Counted from the stretch's first letter, positions 44,401-53,381 are shown. The stretch is DNA of 64,000 bases from an uncultured Bacteroidales bacterium (GCA_900321005.1 ONUF01000004.1:1-64000); one strand, 5' to 3'. Program-made: numbers and translations. Notes: generated by a model from the letters alone, not told the origin.

Positions 44401-45010
44401 CCAGCGACTGACCTAACTGCTCGTACTCACTACCGGCCTGACGCTGACGCCACACCTGCTCTTGAACAAGACGGTTATAGCGCTCCTCGTCTTTCGGGTC
44501 AAGCATAGTACCGTTCACAACCATTTCGTCGCGCTCGGTGCTCGACATCCCTGTCTGCGCTTCATACATAGCATCACCAAGACGAGCCAAGAAACCCTTC
44601 GATTCTTTTATCTCCTTGCGCTTCTTCTCACGTTTCTCATTGCGAGCCGCATTGAATGCTTCAATCTGCGAGCGCAGGTCATCGTCACTCAATCCATAGA
44701 AACTATCTTCGCCCTCATAATCCTGCGGACGAAGCACATCTTCTACTTTCGGTGTTTCCTTCTTTGCCTGTTGAGACTGCTCCTCTGCTGCTTGAATGTG
44801 CTCCTGCGTAGCAACAGGAAGCCCCATATCGGCAGAAAACTCCTCGTAGGTACGAGTAAACTCTTCGTCCATCAGGCCAAGGTTGGCATGAAGACGACGG
44901 CGCTTTTCCTCGTCTTGCATATCTTCTACAAACTCTGGAAAAGTGCGCGTGAAATTACTGTCTATCTGTTGGAGGTTACTATGTAACCGCTGCAAATTAT
45001 TCTCGTTCAT
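38423..45010 (-). CDS. Giant polyvalent protein with metallopeptidase and nuclease/ART-like domains
   Basis: 2195 residues. Around 900-1000 lies a long Pro/Glu repeat region (QPAEEPVAEQPAEQ). A zincin motif HEYTH at 1605-1609 fits the MPTase-PolyVal domain. KAFKKWFGDWEK near 1767 begins the usual C-terminal block. About 1810-1930 resembles a Barnase-EndoU-type nuclease domain (YYDHQLT). About 1970-2040 resembles an ADP-ribosyltransferase-like domain (VLYRGSKHQ, GYWFTDD). Polyvalent proteins collect such effector domains and are injected to disarm host defence. Here it sits next to internal virion genes, in line with delivery by the particle. Confidence 0.65.
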   Translation of the reverse strand: MNENNLQRLHSNLQQIDSNFTRTFPEFVEDMQDEEKRRRLHANLGLMDEEFTRTYEEFSADMGLPVATQEHIQAAEEQSQQAKKETPKVEDVLRPQDYEGEDSFYGLSDDDLRSQIEAFNAARNEKREKKRKEIKESKGFLARLGDAMYEAQTGMSSTERDEMVVNGTMLDPKDEERYNRLVQEQVWRQRQAGSEYEQLGQSLVDAKQRLDFVRQREGKSLDTGGAEAYLEKALDLYQAPSKFGNSNGIKNWAAGLGDQLADYDTWTVGVTEMARAINLNALVNKMNKEEELTASEEAELEAFLLYGLVQDARQNDLSMGYTIGKGTAESIPFMAEMFITAGVGAAAKKAIVKTLVKSGNKAAATRMARAFGEKWAIEETKRGVKDVVLHKAEQGLAERVSRQIGEDVLMTAFMPTTWAAVNEDAVEEKLSGDGKYGFMDFMRTFAGATIETGTEHWGGKIVDKALGKVMPLDKIWGKTRWGKLLTNDFIQSPFGETGEEYVGAIANYLRSYNPAYSDESNEELRREARQMFSIDGFMQTFLTVLPMSVGGGAVNMSVTKHHINAYTKTKGELISLLKDYGANDEQAANIMIQIEGAEDTQSFTEMLAQTVRTLRLEYMNAHPDAKVEDLNKHFDELDKLVGQYYKHAYYLNEASGELQNAYSQLTEEQQQQVMSDFATAIASQAKDADERIKAEMERRARLEEVKEETTEETQEATQEAPEETETAAAETPETQEETEEKQDEPKQIIPRDLQVTVDGVPITVRLTGKGVYESDGSINFAGNRRLYLTDADGNPIPSSVRGDVETAINAYLIQEQQNGEALEAQDQPIVEEPVAEEPVEEERLYPVLEDGSPDFANMSPEQQVAYATEIGGEEAAIETINTAIEELNNELATIGKKKGITPVQKVLDIKEIKRRIEEWQALLPQEAEIPAETPAAEMPEVEQPAEEPVAEQPAEQPSAEQPVVEQPEVEQPAEEPVVETAEPQEEERISLQDDGIVILLHDISDDKVPLLKVARVTEENGERIYREIGNDKVLSVSDGYWREMPKQLIHEGETDYINVKYREHGQQKRLGIPLYLTPTEIAAINAQNENRPKVDKLPNRGLTQLSKDAKGQGVGYFAGMALDGVLEEPLTKVGNTGDVFTLQDLLALSPMMITNENGRKARRSIWNQVDDWCEQAAIRSMRKATGGEYSEELMKELKSQLLTDIKKKIPQLMDGWNAIVKKKGLDSLFDSMVDVGGVEAPVIEQIDKELLETYKTLRKAIFGEETEGNPTLLFPAKNRRFTEGWYNPAKNADHPMGGDANIFRYMQVVGELARQLQDWIGLDNSATSFMNVEKTFVFPYNRTIQRGREKRNDETDKQYKELLDKIANAKDVNELRKLAQLRYSWQEQNTRSSKSADYEANPNYDADKANAIDEALAQRASDFGLSLAALQSEDRLSAREEKEMSEEERAAAAAAEDMAEEERASSGADGINEAIAALEAEHAKTLERLAMARERKNTDVEEMMLEKANELSQQIFALRQQLVRPSIQESERQTKFRKEHGRRVVDCLRMAGVNITLVDEEKMFSFFDAREVRLMKHNGSVPYGVEINGNIYLLDDYLDPNTPVHEYTHLWFDLYAQQHPSAWANLMEVLKQTDEWQNVLNDENYFDIRDNEYEMTSEVLARLTGQYWSESFMGSTRFDDAVAQRTLTTRVRVAIRSFWEKVCGWLGQNISKRDSDFDQRLRDILNMPMQDVVRVSTNGLTEEEEQIKARAEADGTFMQAPNGQPSNLTEKQWLQVRTKAFKKWFGDWEKMFRINKLRESEPVNVEFNGEYELNRDAAKDWAKKNIRGEYTNADTKEQIIVSGVGIDEVMSHGEREEAHLKSVVAIPQMIENSIFIEERSREHTNSKFDSYRYYVCGVQIDGVDYTAKVVVGVKNGVRYYDHQLTQIEKGRLIDSLNELSNPVANNQASKIGGKDTKLFSILQINSSKCVDFNGEPLVLYRGSKHQNSFVFRSKGENYGYWFTDDRRVAEHYARTGSEYELTDEEVNERIQPCFLNIRDVAEYDAEGRNWENVYTEPRWQHVDDDGKVTEFATRDEAVRFCEDNGLDPDMELIEQTNGRSGEISGREFDEGKDGVLFKNMIDGSRRDETDVPSSVWVVKDNTNAKSATINVGSFDGTNADIRFRIEPSHDILEDEQEPTQPAKRMSCADEEYRKD

Positions 45011-45019
45011 AATACTTGC

Positions 45020-46081
45020 TTAATAGAGACTGCCGGATGATGTAGTTTTCTTTCCACCTCCTTGCTGCGTTGCCGGAGTAGGTTGCCATAACGAACCTGT
45101 ATGCGGTTGAAAGAGTTGCCACGATGGGGTAGCAGCAGATGCTTGGCGCGATGCGCTACGCTCCTCAATGCTACGTGTAAGTGGGTCGCGGAAGTCCTTG
45201 TATCTCCCAAATACCATCTTATATACAGCAGACTTGACAGCCGGGTCCTCCATCGCAGAAGGTAAGTACATGCGAACTAACAGGTCGGCCTGTGCCTGCG
45301 TCTTGACAGGAACTACATTGCCGTCCTTATCCATCAGTGCATCCTCTGGAATAAAACCGTTGTTCAACAGATACTGACAGATAGCCGCATAGACATTCTT
45401 GCCTTCCTTGCTGTTGTTCTTATAGTCCTTTGATTCGCCGTTACCGAAGTCAATGAAATACTCATCATCCGGCTTGCGATGACCTGAACCATAATAGGAA
45501 TTGCGGATGCGAGCCAGTTTCTCCTGATGCGCACGGTTAGCCGCTGCCTGCTCCTCTTCCTTCTTCTGACGCTGTTGCAACAGGAACAACTGCCAAGCTC
45601 GGTCTTCATCACGTTCTTTTGCACGACGAGCATTATCCTCATCGCGTATCTTCATTGCATCACGACGCGCCCACTCGCGGTCGAACAACTGACGCTGACG
45701 TGCATCAAGAGATTCATACGTCTGCTTGAAATCGCGAGGCGTAACCAGCGCTCCGTTGCTGGCTTTTATCATATCACCGATAACGGCGCTGAACTCTCCA
45801 ATCTCTTCTCCGAGGCGACGACGCTCCAGTTTCTTCTGCTCCAACTCATACTGTCTCTTTCGCTCTTCATCACCAACTTGCAACAGGCGATTACGGATAT
45901 ACTCGGAAGCATCCACCTCTTGACCGTTGATAGTCAGTTTCTGACCTTGCAAAGGGTCGCTACTAACGACTGACCTTGCCGTCTCTTGGGCGGCGGCCAG
46001 TTGTTCGGCAGGAGTCTGTTGCGTCTCCTGTGCGGCAGCAGCCTCAGCTGCCTCCTGTGCTCTTTTCTCTTCCTCTGTCAT
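45020..46081 (-). CDS. Coiled-coil internal virion protein
   Basis: 353 residues. Ala/Glu/Gln-rich N-terminus, long charged coiled coil at about 75-200 (QYELEQKKLERRRLGEEIGE), and a short Gly/Ser-rich tail. Lies between a membrane-associated small protein and the giant polyvalent gene, the place of internal (ejected) proteins in short-tailed phages. Function inferred from position and shape. Confidence 0.55.
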   Translation of the reverse strand: MTEEEKRAQEAAEAAAAQETQQTPAEQLAAAQETARSVVSSDPLQGQKLTINGQEVDASEYIRNRLLQVGDEERKRQYELEQKKLERRRLGEEIGEFSAVIGDMIKASNGALVTPRDFKQTYESLDARQRQLFDREWARRDAMKIRDEDNARRAKERDEDRAWQLFLLQQRQKKEEEQAAANRAHQEKLARIRNSYYGSGHRKPDDEYFIDFGNGESKDYKNNSKEGKNVYAAICQYLLNNGFIPEDALMDKDGNVVPVKTQAQADLLVRMYLPSAMEDPAVKSAVYKMVFGRYKDFRDPLTRSIEERSASRQASAATPSWQLFQPHTGSLWQPTPATQQGGGKKTTSSGSLY

Positions 46082-46088
46082 AACTAAC

Positions 46089-46643
46089 TTAACTTAAAAG
46101 TTGTGCCATTCCGTTACCTAACATCGAACCGCCACTCTTGAATGCGCCGCTGGCCATCGTTGACCACTGATTGCTTACGCCTTGATGGATGCCAGCAATC
46201 TTATCGGACAATCCCAGGCGTTGTGCGTAAAAGTTCTGGAGATAGTTCTGCCAATTAGACATATAGCCGTCTTTGAGTACATTGCCTTGGCTTGCTATCT
46301 TTGCCATGCTATCAGCATAACTCTTGTTCAGACTGTCCTGACCTTCTAACTGTGCGCCTTCTGTCGCACCGTTGATGGCATTACGCGCAGCTTGACGCTT
46401 GCGCTCGGTCTCCTGTTCCTCGCGCAATTGCTTCAAGGCGTACTGCACATCCGTACGGTCCATGATGTTGGTATAATACTGCTTGTCGAACAGTTGTTTC
46501 TGCTCGTTGTAATTCTCCTTCAAGATTTTCTCTTGATTGCGTACCTCAGAAATAGCATCACCTGCTTTATGGGATGCTGCAATGGAACCACCTATACCTG
46601 CGGCTATACCAAGTGCTCCTAAAATTAAACCTGCTGTTGCTAC
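46089..46643 (-). CDS. Internal virion/pilot-like protein with glycine-rich membrane helix; start uncertain
   Basis: The coding frame continues upstream of the TTG at 46523 into a convincing hydrophobic segment (TAGLILGALGIAAGIGGSIA) up to about 46655, just after the stop of the preceding gene and its AGGAGG ribosome binding site. No ATG, GTG or TTG lies between that site and 46523 in this frame, so a rare start codon or a sequence error is implied. The given end is the GTA codon about 8 bases after the ribosome binding site. The rest is helical (EVRNQEKILKENYNEQ) with a Gly/Ser-rich end, like pilot or ejection proteins. Confidence 0.55.
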   Translation of the reverse strand, partial: VATAGLILGALGIAAGIGGSIAASHKAGDAISEVRNQEKILKENYNEQKQLFDKQYYTNIMDRTDVQYALKQLREEQETERKRQAARNAINGATEGAQLEGQDSLNKSYADSMAKIASQGNVLKDGYMSNWQNYLQNFYAQRLGLSDKIAGIHQGVSNQWSTMASGAFKSGGSMLGNGMAQLLS

Positions 46644-46654
46644 AGAGCGTCCTC

Positions 46655-49600
46655 CTATTTTAGTTTGTTATTATATCTTCCTATTCCGGTCATATCTATC
46701 TTGTCAATATGGCTTCCATCTGCCAACTGACCGGTCAGTATGACCATGATGTACTTCATGGAAGCGCGGTATGTCTCGCATCCGATGTCGTGGAATCCGG
46801 CATCGCTCAACCGCTTCTCTTTCCATCCGTACAACTGCCAGTTCTTGTAGTCGTAACTGCCTAACACATACAACCCCAAGTGCTTGTCACTTCCGTTCTC
46901 TTGCGGATTGCGGAAATATCCCCGCACCACCACGCGGAACGTATTACCCAACGCCGGGTCTAACTCCTTCGGTCGCGTCTGCATCAACACATCATGCGTC
47001 AGTCCGCTACCGTGATAAGGAAACATCCGTTTGTGCCTTACCTGTAATGCAAAGTTTTCCGAAAACTGCGCATACACGGTCATGTCACCATTGACAATGT
47101 ACGAAGGCGTTATCTCTTCTCCGGCAACACGAGACTTGAACCATCCGGTCATCACGTGCGCCACCTTGGTTGCAACCGGTAATGCACCTATCTTTGTTCC
47201 CTTCCTGCGCTTGTACTGATAGATATAGCATGTGCCGCCATTAGTCTCTGCATCAAATGTAACAGTACAGTAATCGACTGGGGTTGGAATGTCCTCATTG
47301 CCTGGGTCATCGCCGCCACCCGGCTCTTCCTCGCTATTGAGTGGCGCAATCAGACACGCATCAACACCTCCTGCTACCTCTCCAATGACCTCTATTGAGT
47401 AGTTTATCCCATCTCTATTCCATGATGTAAATTCTTCTACATAGGATGAGTATGGAAATAATATATTTGCTCCATAGAAATAATCACGGTAGATAGTCAC
47501 TACTATCTTGTCTCCTTTATAGATAGGGCGGTTTCCTGTGAACGTGCATAGCGAACCCAATTCTCCGGTGAAAGTGCCATATTCGCGACGGGTACTTAAT
47601 GTCTCCTCGTATGTTCCGGTTCCTTCCGCTATCTCTTCAAATGACCGTTGCTTAATAGTCAATGGGAAGAAATCAGCATCGTCCTTATGTGTCGCAATAA
47701 AAGAAGCATAATCGAAACTATACCGGTAGCCGCTTGTATTCGAGTTTCCACTATATCCGCCTTCTGGATAATACGCTGGGTCTTTAATAGGATAATACCC
47801 GGCATCTCCGTATTTCGTTGTGAACATCCTTTCGCGGGATGCTAACTCTCCAAGCCGGACGGCATAATAGGAATAAGATTCTGCATAGGTTACACCGATA
47901 ACAGGAGCAGACCGGTAGTCTATATCTATCTCCATGTAGTCTCCATATTCCACACTCCAGTCATAAGGCAGACCCCTTCCAACCAGAGACCCCAACCCGA
48001 ATCCTGTTACTGCCCAGTATATTGTATATAACCCTTTGTTTGCATAGAGATAATTGGCAAAGAATGTTTCTGCATCAAAATAGATTTCACTACTGATATC
48101 ATCACCATTCCTGTAGTAGTGCCAACTCCTTCTGCCGAGCACATTAAATGTCTTCCCTCTTTCCAAAGCAAAGGAAAAACTAAGGATAGTCCCTTTAGTT
48201 ATCAGTTGTGAGATAGAACTGTTGATGCTATATACTTGACCTCTGCCTGTGTAGTTACCGGCATCAGGGAAACCAGACCATCTGAAATCATTTGTCGCCG
48301 TACTGCCATGAGCCAAATCGAATGAATCAGCAGCTTGGAACCGCTTCGTATAAGTGCCGGATGGTTGGTTGCCATTATAGACCTCTTTTGCAAAAGAAGT
48401 TAAATTTGGTATAATACCTTCATAGTCCACTTCCAGTTTGGAGGTGTCAATATAATTAGTATCTGCTTGGCTTGCTTTTATCTTGATGCCCAAATCAGGA
48501 TACTCTATCCATTCGGACGGACCTAACAGCATGTAGCAGTCATAATCCCTCACGAAGAATCCGCGCACCTCCAATCCGCCATTATCTATTTCCGTCCATT
48601 CCGCGTAATCCTCGGTTTCTATAGTAAATGATACGCCAATGCCATATTTCTCAATAGCAGTAGCGGCGTTTTTTACACGTACCTCGGCTTGCAAACTGCC
48701 TCCACCCCAAGCGGCACTATCGAACGTTCCGCTATAAAGATAGCTGGTAGAGTGAGTGTAACTAAATCCCTTTCCTTTGCGTATAATACTATCGTCATTC
48801 GTACTACTCGCTTCAAATAAATATCGTAGCGTAGAAAATTCTATATTATTTATTACGATATCATTCTCTCCGGATGTACTGCTCTTTATGACAATCTTCC
48901 ACACGCTATTACCAACCGTACTGCTTTTACTTGCCATTAAAACCAAAGAGTTATAATGAGCACCATTGGCATTCGCATCTGTTATGCGTTGGCTACAATA
49001 GGATAACAACCTATCCTCGTAGTATCTCCAGTAGATAGTGTTTGTAGTACCTGCATCATATTTTACAAAATCACCAGCATAACGATAGCTCCCGCTTCCA
49101 TCGACGCGGATTACATGCAACTCCTGCTCATCTTCTGAACTCTCCTCGTCTTTAAGTTCGAACAAATCATAACCGTTCACGAAAAAGCCAAAAGCACGGA
49201 GTCCGTTGCTGATGGATGTCCAACTGTCATACTCTGCGGTATCTATGGAAAATTCAGAGTTAATACCGAATGCTGTGCGTGCAGCATACTCGGATGTTAT
49301 CTGTAGTTCCGGGTTGTTTAGGCGCGAGTTATTGCGTATCTCAATAGACGGATAGGCATCCGGTGACAACTTATACCGGATATAATCACCCTCCTGTTGG
49401 GAGGCATAATTGCAGAAATTACCTTCGGATGCCAGTATGTCGTGTGTACCAAACTCATTACGCTCTGCAACAGCACTACGCAGGTTGGCGTAGTTATAAG
49501 TAATTCCGGTTATCTCTGTTCCGTTAGCACGATAATATCCGACTATTTGCAGTCGGAAGGAAGACGGAATGGCTTTATAATACTGTATGGCAATAACAGC

Positions 49601-49924
49601 ACCCTTGACAATATAGTAGGATGGTATATCAAGCAAGGGTACCTCATTGCTCGCAACATTATGGAACAGGCTGTCTAACTCGCCATCACTATAAGTCTTT
49701 CCGTAATCAGCCCTCTGGATAGCCGTACCTTCCCAACTGATGTTGTTTACAAGAAATTCCCCTGAAGTGCGGGCACGGAAGAATTGCCAATAGTAAGAAC
49801 CGGCTGGCAGATAGTCATTAAACTGGATGTCCGAATAATAGGATATCTTGTCAGCCTGCGAATAGAAAGAAGAATTGCCAACCATCGGCAAAGCCAAATG
49901 TCTGCTCTTAATCTCCAAACTCAT
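46655..49924 (-). CDS. Very large tail fibre/spike protein with a Listeria-Bacteroides repeat
   Basis: 1089 residues, rich in Tyr, Ser and Gly, mostly beta. Two related modules are visible: IDTAEYDSWTSISNG...FFVNGYD near 225-255 and IETEDYAEWTEIDNG...FFVRDYD near 437-465. Near residues 905-970 there is one InlB/Listeria-Bacteroides repeat (YCTVTFDAETNGGT, then TGWFKSRVAGEEITPS). Probably a receptor-binding or decoration protein. Its start overlaps the next gene upstream by 17 bases. Confidence 0.6.
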   Translation of the reverse strand: MSLEIKSRHLALPMVGNSSFYSQADKISYYSDIQFNDYLPAGSYYWQFFRARTSGEFLVNNISWEGTAIQRADYGKTYSDGELDSLFHNVASNEVPLLDIPSYYIVKGAVIAIQYYKAIPSSFRLQIVGYYRANGTEITGITYNYANLRSAVAERNEFGTHDILASEGNFCNYASQQEGDYIRYKLSPDAYPSIEIRNNSRLNNPELQITSEYAARTAFGINSEFSIDTAEYDSWTSISNGLRAFGFFVNGYDLFELKDEESSEDEQELHVIRVDGSGSYRYAGDFVKYDAGTTNTIYWRYYEDRLLSYCSQRITDANANGAHYNSLVLMASKSSTVGNSVWKIVIKSSTSGENDIVINNIEFSTLRYLFEASSTNDDSIIRKGKGFSYTHSTSYLYSGTFDSAAWGGGSLQAEVRVKNAATAIEKYGIGVSFTIETEDYAEWTEIDNGGLEVRGFFVRDYDCYMLLGPSEWIEYPDLGIKIKASQADTNYIDTSKLEVDYEGIIPNLTSFAKEVYNGNQPSGTYTKRFQAADSFDLAHGSTATNDFRWSGFPDAGNYTGRGQVYSINSSISQLITKGTILSFSFALERGKTFNVLGRRSWHYYRNGDDISSEIYFDAETFFANYLYANKGLYTIYWAVTGFGLGSLVGRGLPYDWSVEYGDYMEIDIDYRSAPVIGVTYAESYSYYAVRLGELASRERMFTTKYGDAGYYPIKDPAYYPEGGYSGNSNTSGYRYSFDYASFIATHKDDADFFPLTIKQRSFEEIAEGTGTYEETLSTRREYGTFTGELGSLCTFTGNRPIYKGDKIVVTIYRDYFYGANILFPYSSYVEEFTSWNRDGINYSIEVIGEVAGGVDACLIAPLNSEEEPGGGDDPGNEDIPTPVDYCTVTFDAETNGGTCYIYQYKRRKGTKIGALPVATKVAHVMTGWFKSRVAGEEITPSYIVNGDMTVYAQFSENFALQVRHKRMFPYHGSGLTHDVLMQTRPKELDPALGNTFRVVVRGYFRNPQENGSDKHLGLYVLGSYDYKNWQLYGWKEKRLSDAGFHDIGCETYRASMKYIMVILTGQLADGSHIDKIDMTGIGRYNNKLK

Positions 49925-52268
49925 AGTAGCCTCCTTCCTTATCGCTTAATTCGATATTGCTTTCTAACTTGGTCGCAGATAAATACTGCAAATCTATTAC
50001 ATATAAATACTTGACTTTTGGACTCCAAAGAATACATTTACCGCAATTCTTATCGTACTCCAAAAAGCATTCATCCTGTATCAGTTCTCTTACATCCTCA
50101 CGGCTTAATGCTTTCACAATGTCCGCAATCTTATTACTGTTGCTTTCGCCATTAACAGCACAATGGTAGATATACATACCATGACCGTATGTATCATCCG
50201 GCATGGCAATATGGCGCGGCTCACCTATAAGGAAACGTAGTGCTTCATTAGGGCGCTCTCCGAGTACAAATAAACCGCGCTTGGTGCTGAATAAAATTCC
50301 CTTGTCTGTCCTGCATATCATACCACGGTTTGTGCAAACCTCCTCGGATAACTTGTCTTTCTGTCCGTAAGCATATTTGCCGCTATCACTCACTTTCAGA
50401 GTATATATGCCATTATCCGTGAAGACAGCAAGCGGGAAATAACCGAAGTTGTCATTGGTTAATTCCAGTGACATATGGCAGCAGTCTATCACACGACTCA
50501 CACCATCAAAGTGATATTCATCATTCTCAAATACATTGGGAAAGCCTGTTGCACTAACTACAAGATGACTCATCGCACTATTGTTGCTCTCTGTAATACC
50601 ATCAACGAATCCTGTTGTTTCTTCCCACCGTATCGGGTTTAGTGTTGTATCAAAAAAGTAAGCAACATCTTGCGTCTCACTTGCTTTCAGACTTTTGTCA
50701 ATCTTATAGTAAGACCCATTAACCTTGACCTCCAGTAATATACGTGTCGCATCGCGTGAGCATACAGACAGGTATGGGTTCAGATAATGAAGTGTATCGA
50801 ATACATATCCTTCCGAAACAACGACATAACTCCCATTAGTGTTTTTGTACCATGTGGTAATACGGTATATGTTTTCCGAAACAGGCTTGTCTTTTCCCAT
50901 TAAAATATCTGTCAGGTTGTTATCACAATATACAGTCTCGGAATGTCCGTCTTTATAATGGATGGTTATGCGACATGCTAATCCGCTGAACGCTTCCGGA
51001 TTATTGTAAACATACCCGATGTCAAACTCTGCATCCTGCGTGGCACGATGCACCGTAATAGACACGATATTGGAATCTATTTCCTGTAATCCGTCAATGA
51101 AAGTATCTGCATAATCCTTGCTACTGCCGCTGTTGCGATAATAGAAATCACTCAACTGGATATCTTTGTTCTTGCTTTTCTTGACATTCATCATGTGAAG
51201 ACGGCTGTTATATACAAACAGTCGCTCCGCGTTATACTTGTCTAACTGCTGCAAGGAAAGAATATCGCCCATTTGCAAATGGTCTCCCAAGTGTCCTGCG
51301 AGAGAAATACCATGCCACTCACCTGTAACTATATCTTTTGGATAGATGGTATAGACATTATAATAGATATCATCCTCCTGCAAATCCGTAATGCATGTAT
51401 CATAGATTCCCTGGTTATAAACCGGGTGCTTCCTATTCTGAGGTTCATATCCTCCAGTCTGAACAAATATCTTACTCAAATTATAAAGGTTACGACCTTG
51501 TGTCAGGAATATCTTGACACCTATCACTTTCTCTTCGTCTATCTCGCCGTCAATCTTATACTGCAATTGCTTGCAATATAGAGAAGTGTCCGTAAGAAAG
51601 GAGTGCATACTGTTTGACATGAGGTCGTTTTTGATAACCTCATAACTCTCTTTGGCAAGCGGATGTGGAATAAGAAATGGATTGCTGATGTACGCATAGC
51701 TTCCGTCTGCCAAAAGAACAGCATATCGGCACAGGTGCATCTGATGAAGATAGCCCGCGTCATTGCAATCGTTAGCCAGTTTACGGTAGCGGGTGTCATC
51801 ATTATAGCTGCTGTCCGTCTCTGTAAACACAACTCCGTTCATATCAATTGCACGGAGAGAAAGACGAGGAAAAGCCTCTTTGCGCTTTATCTCATACTGA
51901 CTGTCTTTCCACAGCAGATAGAACCCGCTTTCTGTCGTGCATATCGCATTACCAAGAATAGCAATCTCCGACGAGGGTAACTGGCATACATACTGCCATG
52001 CTTCGTTATTCTCTTTCTTGAAAAACAGACTCAGGTTGTTATCCACAGCTATCAGGTTATTGCCTGTGCTCGTGTGGTGCCAGCGTACAACGATAGTGTC
52101 TTTCGGCAGACTCACATCCTCCGAACTCGGTGCGTACGGTACGTAACTGCCGTCACGCATATCCAACCCGATAACCTCATTCATCGCGCCGTCCGTAATC
52201 ATAGTGTCCTGCCCGGCACGCTCGATACCGCGCAACACTATCTGTTTATGTTCGCCCTCAAACTGCAT
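49908..52268 (-). CDS. Tail structural protein, possibly beta-propeller/nozzle-like
   Basis: 786 residues with a repeating pattern of short strands (IVVRWHHTSTGNNLIAVDNN; ICTTESGFYLLWKDSQYEI; GIYTLKVSDSGKYAYGQ) as in beta-propeller tail proteins of short-tailed gut phages. No catalytic motif. Lies between the putative connector and the large fibre. The exact role (nozzle, stabilising protein) is inference. Confidence 0.5.
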   Translation of the reverse strand: MQFEGEHKQIVLRGIERAGQDTMITDGAMNEVIGLDMRDGSYVPYAPSSEDVSLPKDTIVVRWHHTSTGNNLIAVDNNLSLFFKKENNEAWQYVCQLPSSEIAILGNAICTTESGFYLLWKDSQYEIKRKEAFPRLSLRAIDMNGVVFTETDSSYNDDTRYRKLANDCNDAGYLHQMHLCRYAVLLADGSYAYISNPFLIPHPLAKESYEVIKNDLMSNSMHSFLTDTSLYCKQLQYKIDGEIDEEKVIGVKIFLTQGRNLYNLSKIFVQTGGYEPQNRKHPVYNQGIYDTCITDLQEDDIYYNVYTIYPKDIVTGEWHGISLAGHLGDHLQMGDILSLQQLDKYNAERLFVYNSRLHMMNVKKSKNKDIQLSDFYYRNSGSSKDYADTFIDGLQEIDSNIVSITVHRATQDAEFDIGYVYNNPEAFSGLACRITIHYKDGHSETVYCDNNLTDILMGKDKPVSENIYRITTWYKNTNGSYVVVSEGYVFDTLHYLNPYLSVCSRDATRILLEVKVNGSYYKIDKSLKASETQDVAYFFDTTLNPIRWEETTGFVDGITESNNSAMSHLVVSATGFPNVFENDEYHFDGVSRVIDCCHMSLELTNDNFGYFPLAVFTDNGIYTLKVSDSGKYAYGQKDKLSEEVCTNRGMICRTDKGILFSTKRGLFVLGERPNEALRFLIGEPRHIAMPDDTYGHGMYIYHCAVNGESNSNKIADIVKALSREDVRELIQDECFLEYDKNCGKCILWSPKVKYLYVIDLQYLSATKLESNIELSDKEGGYYEFGD

Positions 52269-52271
52269 AGA

Positions 52272-53306
52272 TTATAACCAAGTCGATTTGCGTTGTAAGA
52301 TTCGTTTCTCCGCATTCAGGCCCAGCTGCGCCTTGTGGGCTTTCTCCTCCCATTTTTCATGATAGAGGTTCGCCTCACGAGGATTGACCGTCTCAAACCA
52401 CCGCCATATGATGTAATTTACTATCGCCTCCTGCAAATGGTTCTGTACAGCCGGGAGCATATTGTTGTCATTCCAATTTGGCAGCTCCACACGCATCACA
52501 ATCGAGTTGCGCACATCACCATCTAACACCTCAGCAATGATGGGCATGTCAGAACCACCATTGTAGTCAGCGCCTAAGATGCCATACATTCCGACAGGAC
52601 CGGACTCCAACTTGATATAGTCGCCCTTGTGAAGCGTCACGTCCTTGACTACTTCCGTAATCTCAATCTCCACACTTTCAACCGATTTGACAATCATATC
52701 GAAGTTGCTTACATCAACACGAACAGGAAACGGAACTATCGTTGCTGCATCATCGAAATCTTCGCTGGCAGTAAAGGTAGTCGAAATCTCCTGTTTCTCT
52801 TCAATCGGTGCATCCTGTACACCTACGGTATAACGAAGAGTAACCTTGCCGCGTATCTCATCTGCATCGCCAATCTTACCCGAATAAGCAGGCATATTAA
52901 CAGCAACGAAGAAGCCGATAATGCGGTTTGCCGGTTCGGAGAGTTGCGGATTATAATTTACAGTATAGTCCGAACTGGTCAGCGGAATAATATGGCGCAG
53001 ACCTTTGTCTTCTCCATTCACCTCCAGATGAGCACCGTGATTAGCCTTGATAACATGCAATACGCCATCGGGGTAGATTTGATAAGCCTGACTGATGCCA
53101 CGACCGAAAGCACGAATCCAATTATAGGTCTCCGCGACAGCTTCTTGCAGGAAATCATCAAACAGAAAACCTTCGCCCTTCGTCATCGAAAGGCGTTCTG
53201 TCAGATGCACCTCTCCTTCGGCGCTACGATTAGCACCAAGCATCGTCGTACGCTTCTCTACAAGCGTGCGTATAGACGGTATCGGAAATGCAAATACATG
53301 TTTCAT
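52272..53306 (-). CDS. Virion structural protein, putative tail/head connector
   Basis: 344 residues. Beta-rich middle, then a C-terminal helical pair (NHLQEAIVNYIIWRWFETVN, then EANLYHEKWEEKA) similar to connector or adaptor proteins that hold a tube to the head. Its own promoter may lie just upstream at 53332. Not certain. Confidence 0.5.
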   Translation of the reverse strand: MKHVFAFPIPSIRTLVEKRTTMLGANRSAEGEVHLTERLSMTKGEGFLFDDFLQEAVAETYNWIRAFGRGISQAYQIYPDGVLHVIKANHGAHLEVNGEDKGLRHIIPLTSSDYTVNYNPQLSEPANRIIGFFVAVNMPAYSGKIGDADEIRGKVTLRYTVGVQDAPIEEKQEISTTFTASEDFDDAATIVPFPVRVDVSNFDMIVKSVESVEIEITEVVKDVTLHKGDYIKLESGPVGMYGILGADYNGGSDMPIIAEVLDGDVRNSIVMRVELPNWNDNNMLPAVQNHLQEAIVNYIIWRWFETVNPREANLYHEKWEEKAHKAQLGLNAEKRILQRKSTWL

Positions 53307-53331
53307 TGCTATATACTTTCAAATTACGCCC

Positions 53332-53365
53332 CAAAATTACTACTATTTCCGCAATCTCCTTGCGG
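53332..53365 (-). promoter_or_regulatory. Possible promoter and hairpin ahead of the tail genes
   Basis: On the minus strand a hairpin CCGCAA-GGAGA-TTGCGG (53349-53365) is followed by TAATTTTG (53332-53339), a match to the -7 box. A matching -33 TTTG is missing, so the promoter is weak or needs an activator. Most other late genes have no gap of this size. Confidence 0.35.
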
Positions 53366-53381
53366 TAAATGCTAAAAACTG

